Shown: in pieces, positions 15,840 to 20,992 of the stretch | How the letters are laid out: every line of letters begins with the position of its first letter | Numbering within the stretch: the stretch's first letter is position 1 | Assembly: GCA_964451935.1 (NCBI GenBank) | Contig: CAYVKE010000049.1 | Span: 1 to 20,992 of the forward strand | Origin: CALFXN01 sp964451935 | GTDB lineage: Bacteria; Synergistota; Synergistia; Synergistales; Aminobacteriaceae | Reading direction: 5' to 3' | DNA: 20,992 bases | Made by a program: the position numbers and the translations under genes | Notes under the pieces: model-generated | What the model was told of the DNA's origin: nothing | Seen by the model: only the letters and a program-made list of their open reading frames with translations | Databases searched by the model: none

Positions 15840-17129
15840 CTACATCCCCCCCATCACGAGCCGGGGCAGGAAGAGCGCAATGTCCGGCACGAAGGCGATG
15901 ACGACGGTCAGCACGAAAATCACGACGATATACGGAATGATCGCCCGCGACAGCGGCCAGACACCGACCTTCGCGAAGCTGTCCACCGCGAAGAGGCACA
16001 TGCCCACCGGGGGCGTCAGGTTGCCGATCATGATCAGAAGCGTCATCACGACGCCGAAGTTCACGAGGTCGATCTGGAACATCTTCGCCATCGGAATGAA
16101 GATCGGCAGCGTGATCAGGAAGATCGCGTTCCCCTCGAGGAAGCACCCGAGGATCAGGACGATGCCGATGACGATCAGGATGACGTGGGTCTGCGACGCG
16201 CCGTATTGTACGAGCCCCGCGATGATGCTGTCCGGGATCTTCTGGTGGATCACGAGCCAGCCGAAGAAATTCGCGGCCGCGATGATGAAGAGAAGGCTCA
16301 CGGACTGACCGATGGAACGATGCAGGATTTCCGGAAGGTCCCGGAGCTTCAGATCCCGGTAGAGAAAACCGAGCAGCATCGCGTAGGCGCAGACGACGAC
16401 CGAGGCTTCGGTCGGCGTGAAAAAGCCGCTCATGATACCGCCGATGATGATGACCGGAGCCATCAGCGCCCAGAAGGCGCCCTTGAAACTCTCCCAGACC
16501 TCCCTGCGCGGAGCGGGGTGCGGGGAGCAGGGGTAGTGCTTCCGCTTCGCGATGATCGCGAGGGCCGCCATCATTCCGAATCCCATGAGAAGGCCGGGGA
16601 TGAAGCCGGCCATGAAGAGCCTCGCGACGGACACGCCCGTGATCGCGCCGTAGAGCACGAACGGGATGCTCGGCGGAATGACCGGCCCGATGACCGATGA
16701 CGCCGCGACGAGCGACGCGGAGACGACCGGATCGTATCCGTCGTCGGTCATCGCCTTGTGCTCGATCTGCCCGAGCCCTGCCGCATCGGCGACCGCGGAG
16801 CCGGACATCCCCGAGAAGATGATGCTCGCGACGATGTTCACCTGTCCGAGTCCTCCCGGGATGTGGCCGACGATCGCGCTCGCGAAACGGAAGATTCGCG
16901 TCGTGATGCCTCCGACGTTCATAAGGTTTCCCGCGAGGATGAAGAACGGGATCGCGAGCAGCGTGAACCCAGTCGTCCCGAAGTACATCCGGTGCGGCAG
17001 CATCGCTAGGAAATTCCCCTGTCCGAGCCCCGCGAAGAAGAAGACGGACGTCAGCCCGATCGCGACCACGACCGGGACGTTGATCATCAGAAAGAAGATG
17101 AGAACCGCAAAGATCGAAAAGGTCAGCAT
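15840..17129 (-). CDS. dctM: TRAP transporter large membrane subunit (DctM)
   Basis: Main translocation subunit of the TRAP transporter, a sodium-coupled elevator-type carrier in the inner membrane. 429 residues, the usual length (about 425), with many hydrophobic segments along the chain. Signatures visible: AIPFFILAGNLMNVGGITTR near the N-terminus, FSGMSGSAVADAAGLG, and GPVIPPSIPFVLYGAITGVS. ATG at 17129 with GGAGG 7 bases upstream. It lies 92 bases after dctP, and that gap contains a terminator-like hairpin, so it is probably expressed at a lower level than the binding protein. Nothing is missing compared with the family. Confidence 0.96.
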   Translation of the reverse strand: MLTFSIFAVLIFFLMINVPVVVAIGLTSVFFFAGLGQGNFLAMLPHRMYFGTTGFTLLAIPFFILAGNLMNVGGITTRIFRFASAIVGHIPGGLGQVNIVASIIFSGMSGSAVADAAGLGQIEHKAMTDDGYDPVVSASLVAASSVIGPVIPPSIPFVLYGAITGVSVARLFMAGFIPGLLMGFGMMAALAIIAKRKHYPCSPHPAPRREVWESFKGAFWALMAPVIIIGGIMSGFFTPTEASVVVCAYAMLLGFLYRDLKLRDLPEILHRSIGQSVSLLFIIAAANFFGWLVIHQKIPDSIIAGLVQYGASQTHVILIVIGIVLILGCFLEGNAIFLITLPIFIPMAKMFQIDLVNFGVVMTLLIMIGNLTPPVGMCLFAVDSFAKVGVWPLSRAIIPYIVVIFVLTVVIAFVPDIALFLPRLVMGGM

Positions 17130-17163
17130 GGCGGAACCTCCATTTCACGCATCGGCGCGCGAT

Positions 17164-17198
17164 GAAAAGGCCAGGCGTCCGGAAAACACGCCTGGCCT
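17164..17198 (-). terminator. Intercistronic terminator between dctP and dctM
   Basis: Perfect 10-base arms (17198-17189 and 17177-17168 on the minus strand, AGGCCAGGCG and CGCCTGGCCT) with an 11-base loop are followed by TTTTC in the direction of transcription. It lies inside the operon, 24 bases after the dctP stop, so it likely lets part of the transcripts through. Confidence 0.7.
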
Positions 17199-17221
17199 CG
17201 CACCAAAGACGGGGGAAAGCC

Positions 17222-18217
17222 CTACTTTTTCGCTTCCGTGGCCTTCGCCATCTCCATCCACTTGTTGAAGTTCTCTTCGCCGATGTTCTTCTTGATCTTC
17301 TCGTACGCGGGGCCCATCTTCGCCTGGAAGAGCGAGAGGTCCGGCGTGTCGATTTTGACTCCCTTCGACTTCATGTCCTCGATCTGCTTCTTCTCCTGGT
17401 TGCGGACCATCTCGCGCATCACGAGGCGGGCCTTGTCCGATTCCTCGATGATGATCTTCTGCTGCTCCTTCGTCAGTTTGTCGAAGACCTTCTTGTTGAC
17501 CACGTGGGTCATGGAGCTGTAGAGGTAGTTGACGATGGAGATGTACTTCTGCGACTCATAGAGCTTCAGGTCGTAGATGACGCCGATCGGGTTTTCCTGC
17601 CCGTCGACGACGCCCTGACGCATCGCCATGACCAGTTCGCCGAACGCGATGGTCTGCACGTTGCCGCCCAGGGCCTCGATGGCCGCCTGATAGGCCATCG
17701 CCGGCGGCGTGCGGATCTTCAGTCCCTTGACATCGTCGGGATTGAGAATTGGGTGCTTCGAGTTCGTGATCTGGCGGAAGCCCCACTCCCAGCTGTTGAT
17801 GTACACGAGTCCGATCTTTTCGAGTTCGGGGGCGGCCCATGCCTTGAACGGGCCGTCGAGGATCCTGTCCGCGTGCTCGTACCCCTGCATCGAGAACGGG
17901 ATGCTGACCGAGTCGAACAGTTTGACGTGTTTGGCCAGCTGATCCTGCCCGGAAAGGCTCATGTCGATGACGCCCATGATGACCTGTTCCAGCACCTCGG
18001 GGGGACTGCCCAGCGCATTGTTCGGGAACACCGTGATCTTGACCTCTCCGTTGGTCCGCTTCTCGACGTTCTCCGCAAACTGCTTCGCGGCCGCCGTCGC
18101 CGGGTGGTTCTCGGGACCGAAATGCCCCAGCTTCAGCTCGACCGCGGCGTACGCGGCGGAAAACGCGAAGGAGCAAACCAGCGCCAACGCCGCGAGCACT
18201 ACAATCGCTTTCTTCAA
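17222..18217 (-). CDS. dctP: TRAP transporter solute-binding protein (DctP family)
   Basis: Periplasmic binding protein that delivers a solute, usually an organic acid, to DctQM. Two TTG codons are adjacent (18220 and 18217); I choose 18217 because it is better spaced from AGGAGGGG (18230-18223) and yields MKKAIVV. 331 residues, normal length. Signal peptide about 1-24 with cleavage after AYA, then AVELKLGHFGPENHPATAAA. The conserved carboxylate-binding residues of the family are present: R148 in GFRQITN, R169 in LKIRTPP (equivalent to the key arginine R147 of SiaP) and N209 in GQENP. This predicts a carboxylate ligand; which one cannot be read from the sequence. First gene of its operon, with its own promoter and a downstream terminator. 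Confidence 0.94.
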   Translation of the reverse strand: MKKAIVVLAALALVCSFAFSAAYAAVELKLGHFGPENHPATAAAKQFAENVEKRTNGEVKITVFPNNALGSPPEVLEQVIMGVIDMSLSGQDQLAKHVKLFDSVSIPFSMQGYEHADRILDGPFKAWAAPELEKIGLVYINSWEWGFRQITNSKHPILNPDDVKGLKIRTPPAMAYQAAIEALGGNVQTIAFGELVMAMRQGVVDGQENPIGVIYDLKLYESQKYISIVNYLYSSMTHVVNKKVFDKLTKEQQKIIIEESDKARLVMREMVRNQEKKQIEDMKSKGVKIDTPDLSLFQAKMGPAYEKIKKNIGEENFNKWMEMAKATEAKK

Positions 18218-18315
18218 CAAAACCCCTCCTTTATATAGGGAAATCCATCGGCCGGACGATCCGGTCGATGTGGAACGAAGCCATTGTCGGCGCGATATTC
18301 GGACGCAGAGGCCTA

Positions 18316-18340
18316 TAGAGTGAAACTCTTCTTCACGCTA
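18316..18340. repeat. Imperfect 25-bp palindrome downstream of the dctP promoter
   Basis: TAGAGTGAA-N7-TTCACGCTA has 8 of 9 bases symmetric. It lies just after the predicted transcription start of dctP, a usual place for a repressor site. The GTGAA/TTCAC half-sites recall CRP/FNR-family operators but the spacing (N7) is not standard. Confidence 0.45.
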
Positions 18341-18356
18341 TGGAACGCACGACATT

Positions 18357-18385
18357 ATTGTCGATAGTACGATCTCGTTTGTCAA
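18357..18385 (-). promoter_or_regulatory. Promoter of the TRAP operon
   Basis: On the minus strand a perfect TTGACA (18385-18380) is followed after 17 bases by GACAAT (18362-18357; 4 of 6 matches). It lies in an AT-rich region and would give a leader of about 130 bases before dctP, including the 25-bp palindrome. Confidence 0.6.
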
Positions 18386-18583
18386 GCTCGAAAACAATAA
18401 AAGGCAGAAAAAATACGCAATTGGATGTTCGTGGACGCGTTGATGCGAATGAGCGATCCCGGGAAAAGGATTGCGATGAAGAGCATTATATTGCAGATTT
18501 TATATAGTTTAATACCATATACGATGGCAATTGAATAAAAAAGCAACAATATTTCAGGCATCGGAGGGAGTGTGAAAAACAAC

Positions 18584-18613
18584 GGCGCACCGGGAGTCCG
18601 GATCTCCGGCCCC
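18584..18613 (-). terminator. Weak terminator-like hairpin after the hydrolase gene
   Basis: On the minus strand CCGGAG pairs with CTCCCGG with one bulged base, followed by a GC stretch and then GTTGTTTTTC. Position, about 40 bases after the stop codon, is right but the stem is imperfect and not next to the T-run. Confidence 0.3.
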
Positions 18614-18652
18614 CGATACGCCGCGAACGAATCGCACCCCCGCTTCAGGACT

Positions 18653-19561
18653 TCAGGACCCCGCCTCGTCCCGCTTCGTCTCGACGCGATCCAGAAAATC
18701 CGCAAGAACGCACAGGAAGCGGTCGGTCTCCTCGACGTGCGGCATGTGCGCGCTGTTTTCGAACAACACCCATTCCGATCCGGGGATCCCCCGATGGACC
18801 GTCTCCGCTATCGCGGGCGTGGCTTCGTCGTACCGACCGGAAAGAATGAGCGTCGGGACGCGTATTTCGCCGAGCCTGGAGGTGATGTCCCAGTCCCGGA
18901 TCACGCCGGTTACATGAAATTCGCTCGGGCCGTTCATGACGGCGTAGACCTCGGGATCGCGCGAAAGCTTCTCGTACGTCCTGGCGACGCAATCGGGCAA
19001 CGGGGCCAGCCTGCACAGGTGGCGGTCGTAGTAGACCTGAATCGCCCCCTGATACTCCGGGTCATCGGTCGTCCCCGCGGCCTCGTGGCGCAGCAGCGTT
19101 TCCTGAACGTCCGGCGGCAGTTCGGCGCGCAGCCGGTTCGCCTCGGCGACCCACTGGCGCATGCTCGCCGGGGAGTCCGCGACGATCAGACTTTCCAGTC
19201 CCTTGGGTTGCGTCAGCGCGTACTCCATGCCGAGCATGCCGCCCCACGACTGACCGAGAATATGGACGCGGTCGAGCCCGAGCGCGATGCGGACGGCTCC
19301 GAGTTCTTCGACGAAGAGCGGAACGGTCCACAGGGCGGGATCCTTCGGGTGGTCGGAGTTCCCACATCCGAGCTGATCGTAGAAAATCACGCGGCGTCCG
19401 CCGGACGCCATCGCCTCCAGCGGTTCGAGGTAGTCGTGCGGGGCGCCCGGGCCGCCGTGCACGCACAGGAGGGGAAACTTCCCCGGAAGGTCCGTTTCTC
19501 CGACGATTCGATACCAGATCGAATACCCGCGAACTGCAAAAGTCCCCTCGGTGCTGATCAT
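18653..19561 (-). CDS. Proline iminopeptidase-family alpha/beta hydrolase
   Basis: Predicted cytoplasmic serine hydrolase of the S33 family that removes N-terminal proline from peptides; some relatives hydrolyse amino-acid amides or longer peptides. Start taken at ATG 19561, which has AAGGAGGAG just upstream; an ATG 33 bases earlier has none. 302 residues, typical. The oxyanion motif HGGPGAPHDYL (35-45), the nucleophile Ser105 in GQSWGGMLGMEYA, Asp245 in SGRYDEATP and His272 in NSAHMPHVEE complete the triad. No signal peptide. It stands alone between two intergenic regions, facing away from the small secreted gene. The annotation as proline iminopeptidase is by family resemblance; substrate is not proven. 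It would suit an organism feeding on peptides. Confidence 0.9.
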   Translation of the reverse strand: MISTEGTFAVRGYSIWYRIVGETDLPGKFPLLCVHGGPGAPHDYLEPLEAMASGGRRVIFYDQLGCGNSDHPKDPALWTVPLFVEELGAVRIALGLDRVHILGQSWGGMLGMEYALTQPKGLESLIVADSPASMRQWVAEANRLRAELPPDVQETLLRHEAAGTTDDPEYQGAIQVYYDRHLCRLAPLPDCVARTYEKLSRDPEVYAVMNGPSEFHVTGVIRDWDITSRLGEIRVPTLILSGRYDEATPAIAETVHRGIPGSEWVLFENSAHMPHVEETDRFLCVLADFLDRVETKRDEAGS

Positions 19562-19642
19562 TGCGACTCCTCCTTTTTGGTCCGCGCGTCGCACGATCGC
19601 CGTCCCGGAAGACGGACGACCCCGTCGCGGCGCTACGGGAAG

Positions 19643-19651
19643 AGTGTACCA
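19643..19651 (-). promoter_or_regulatory. Possible extended -10 box for the hydrolase gene
   Basis: TGGTACACT on the minus strand (TGn plus TACACT at 19648-19643), about 80 bases before the ATG, with no good -35 box. Confidence 0.35.
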
Positions 19652-19754
19652 AAAAACGACGCGATCAAAAACGCAAGACAGGTGTGTTCGGATAGCCGAC
19701 GAAGCATACGCCCGGGCTGTATTTGTTCTTTATAAAATTTTACACTACTTTTAC

Positions 19755-19780
19755 TTGACATAGTCAGGAACGCATGTCAA
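19755..19780 (+). promoter_or_regulatory. TTGACAT-N12-ATGTCAA palindrome and -35 region of the small secreted gene
   Basis: Perfect 7-base arms at 19755-19761 and 19774-19780. The left arm contains a perfect -35 TTGACA; the -10 is uncertain (CAATAT at 19778-19783 with 17-base spacing, or TATATG at 19781 with 20). The symmetry could be a regulator site covering the promoter. Confidence 0.45.
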
Positions 19781-19959
19781 TATATGTCCCCGTGAATGAA
19801 CAAATATAGACCGCTCATAAAGTGCGTATATTCAATTTAGAAAAAAATTGCACGGTTATAGGAAAAGAAAGGAGGCAACGCTCGTCGCAACATACTCGAA
19901 AGATGCCAAATATATATTCAAAAAATACAAAACAACATTATGAGGAGGTTCCAACCGTT

Positions 19960-20451
19960 ATGAAAAAGGCTTTTGTCGTTGTCGCCGCGATCGCTCTTGC
20001 CGTCCTCTCTTCCGTCGCCGCTTTCGCCGGAACGTACGCCCTCGAAAAGACGAATGTTCAGTTCGATCTTCCCGACACCTGGAAACAGGGAAACTCCAAC
20101 ATCGGGACATCGTTCACGTCCCCCAAGGGCGACATGGTCATCTTCTTCGGCGAAGTCGACGGCAAGAACGGCATCGAGACCGCGCTCGAAGCGGTCGACA
20201 AGATCGTCGAGCAGGTCATGACCGATGTCGAGATGGGCGACGAGACCGAGACGCAGATCAACGGGATTCAGGTCGTGGAAATGGAAGGCAAGGGCAAGTC
20301 GAACGGCGCGGATGTTTTCGTCAACGTCTCCTTTCTGAATGCGGGCGGAAGCAATATCGGCTTCGTCACATCCATCGGCGAGAAGGCCGCGGTCGAGAGC
20401 AACGGCAAGGACCTCGAAGCCCTCGTAAAGTCGTTCAAGATCATAAAGTAG
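19960..20451 (+). CDS. Small secreted protein of unknown function
   Basis: Not recognised with confidence. 163 residues from ATG 19960, with GAGGAGG (19942-19948) 11 bases upstream; the frame stays open further upstream but there the codons are AT-rich and unlike protein. The start is a clear signal peptide (1-23, MKKAFVVVAAIALAVLSSVA, cleavage after AFA), so the mature protein of about 140 residues is exported. No cysteine at the cleavage site, so not a lipoprotein, and no later membrane segment. The mature part alternates strand-like segments (VQFDLPDTWKQG, DMVIFFGEVDG, IQVVEMEGKGKSN, VFVNVSFLN, IGFVTSIGE) around a helix (IETALEAVDKIVEQVM), reminiscent of PsbP/DcrB-like folds, a weak resemblance. 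Own promoter region and strong terminator, so a single-gene unit. Confidence 0.8.
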   Translation: MKKAFVVVAAIALAVLSSVAAFAGTYALEKTNVQFDLPDTWKQGNSNIGTSFTSPKGDMVIFFGEVDGKNGIETALEAVDKIVEQVMTDVEMGDETETQINGIQVVEMEGKGKSNGADVFVNVSFLNAGGSNIGFVTSIGEKAAVESNGKDLEALVKSFKIIK

Positions 20452-20475
20452 TCTTTTCGAACGGAAACGCTATAA

Positions 20476-20516
20476 AGAGCGCACCTGCCGCGAAACCGGC
20501 AGGCGCGCTCTTTTTT
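20476..20516 (+). terminator. Strong terminator of the small secreted gene
   Basis: 15-base arms with one mismatch (20476-20490 and 20497-20511) around a 6-base loop, followed by TTTTTT. It starts 25 bases after the stop. It also lies after the end of the convergent chemoreceptor gene and is followed on that strand by TTTATA, so it may serve both. Confidence 0.88.
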
Positions 20517-20564
20517 CGCCGGGACGCCCCGGCGTCTTTCGTTCCGGGCCGGACGCGAAAGGGT

Positions 20565-20992
20565 TCAACGCTTTTCGACGGCGACCAGCCCCCGCCGCTC
20601 GCCGTCCCGTTCGAGCCGGAAGAAACCGACGAGCTTCTGAAGCTCCGCGGACAGCCCCGCAAGATCCACGGACCCTTTCGCCNNNNNNNNNNNNNNNNNN
20701 NNNNNNNNNNNNNNNNNNNNNNNNNNNNNNNNNNNNNNNNNNNNNNNNNNNNNNNNNNGCACCGCCGTCGCGATCTCCTCGCTCGACGCCGCCTGTTCTT
20801 CCGATACCGCCGCAAGGTCCTGCGTCGCCGCCGAAATCGCCGATAACGCCTCCATCATCCGGCGGATCGTCTCCTGCGTCTCGCGCGCCAGTCCGCTCGA
20901 TTCCCGCGAGTCCTTCGCGTTGTTTTCCGACGCCGCGACGACCTTGTCCAGGTCTTTCGTGATGATCCCCGCAAGGTCCGCGATCTTCTTCG
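20565..20992 (-). CDS. Methyl-accepting chemotaxis protein, C-terminal end, partial and with an assembly gap
   Basis: End of a cytoplasmic chemoreceptor signalling domain; its 5' part lies beyond 20992. The visible residues form a helical heptad-like stretch (KKIADLAGIITKDLDKVVAA) and then the descending-helix signature AVSEEQAASSEEIATAV. After a run of Ns the same frame resumes with LSAELQKLVGFFRLE, the usual last helix, and stops at 20565-20567 (TGA). The conserved CheA/CheW-binding hairpin tip would be upstream, outside the window. The 76-N gap keeps the reading frame if its length is right. No CheR-tethering pentapeptide is seen at the end (it finishes VAVEKR). Ligand unknown because the sensor is not visible. 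Confidence 0.88.
   Translation of the reverse strand, partial: KKIADLAGIITKDLDKVVAASENNAKDSRESSGLARETQETIRRMMEALSAISAATQDLAAVSEEQAASSEEIATAVXXXXXXXXXXXXXXXXXXXXXXXXXXAKGSVDLAGLSAELQKLVGFFRLERDGERRGLVAVEKR
20683..20758. other. Assembly gap (76 Ns)
   Basis: Run of 76 undetermined bases inside the chemoreceptor gene. Flanking frames agree, so the size is plausible. Signalling domains of chemoreceptors are often near-identical between copies, a usual cause of such gaps. Confidence 0.99.

Larger units (their letters stand above)
18218..18652. other. Intergenic region between the hydrolase gene and dctP
   Basis: 435 bases with no supported gene. It holds the dctP promoter and palindrome and, near the hydrolase end, a weak terminator-like hairpin. 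The stretch 18390-18560 is AT-rich with nothing recognisable; the one open frame here (minus, 18382-18705) is not protein-like and overlaps the hydrolase gene. Confidence 0.6.
19562..19959. other. Divergent AT-rich region between hydrolase and small secreted protein
   Basis: 398 bases with no supported gene. It contains a possible extended -10 box for the hydrolase (TGGTACACT on the minus strand, -10 at 19648-19643), a promoter/palindrome at 19755-19780 and a long AT-rich leader (about 19790-19950). A second Shine-Dalgarno-like AAAGGAGG near 19867-19874 has no start codon after it. Confidence 0.6.

Noticed and set aside
18382..18705. 107-codon minus-strand frame between the hydrolase and dctP
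   Set aside because: It overlaps the end of the hydrolase gene, has no good ribosome site, and its composition follows the AT-rich spacer.
1..20992. Possibility that the two end chemoreceptor pieces are one gene on a circular molecule
   Set aside because: Joining position 1 to 20992 would fuse the second membrane helix directly to the descending signalling helix, with no HAMP domain or hairpin tip, so they are better read as two genes.

Overview
This is a GC-rich bacterial window (coding regions look roughly 60% G+C or more, AT-rich only in some spacers) carrying twelve complete genes and two chemoreceptor genes cut by the window ends. The content points to a motile, anaerobic, secondary-fermenting bacterium: an etfBA-linked flavin lactate dehydrogenase of the electron-confurcating type, a nickel-pincer lactate racemase, a lactate permease, a TRAP transporter, chemoreceptors and a cyclic-di-GMP enzyme. 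The style of the diguanylate cyclase and chemoreceptors recalls Synergistota, but that assignment is an inference of low confidence; no rRNA or other marker gene is present.

Layout. (1) 1-937, minus: N-terminal half of a chemoreceptor with a double-Cache sensor, divergent from (2) carA-carB (1256-5552, plus), an overlapping pair making carbamoyl phosphate for pyrimidines and arginine, preceded by extended -10 boxes and a perfect 15-bp palindrome near the predicted transcription start. (3) A RimJ-type acetyltransferase (5669-6211, plus) which ends in the same CTAG as the convergent gene (4), a GTG-started 655-residue membrane diguanylate cyclase (6208-8175, minus) with a periplasmic SBP_bac_3 sensor, PAS and GGDEF domains and what looks like an internally deleted HD-GYP domain. 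(5) After a 646-bp non-coding stretch comes the lactate module (8822-15141, plus): etfB (TTG start), etfA, FAD lactate dehydrogenase, larA and lctP, closed by a strong terminator. (6) Convergent to it, a TRAP system dctP-dctM-dctQ (18217-15272, minus) with an intercistronic terminator after dctP. (7) A proline iminopeptidase-family hydrolase (18653-19561, minus). (8) A small secreted protein of unknown function (19960-20451, plus) with a good terminator. (9) The C-terminal end of a second chemoreceptor (20565 to beyond 20992, minus), interrupted by a 76-N assembly gap.

How the genes work together. The lactate module is a near-complete catabolic cassette: LctP imports lactate, LarA interconverts the L and D isomers, and the dehydrogenase oxidises lactate to pyruvate, passing electrons to EtfBA. 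In the characterised Acetobacterium woodii system this step is driven by using reduced ferredoxin together with lactate to reduce NAD+. The EtfA here has no N-terminal ferredoxin-type domain and no regulator gene adjoins the operon, both differences from the A. woodii lct locus as I recall it. The adjacent TRAP system has the conserved arginines of carboxylate-binding DctP proteins and could import another organic acid. The chemoreceptor and the cyclase are membrane sensors for small solutes, so the neighbourhood has a nutrient-sensing and organic-acid-uptake character. No mobile element, CRISPR array, tRNA or rRNA was seen.
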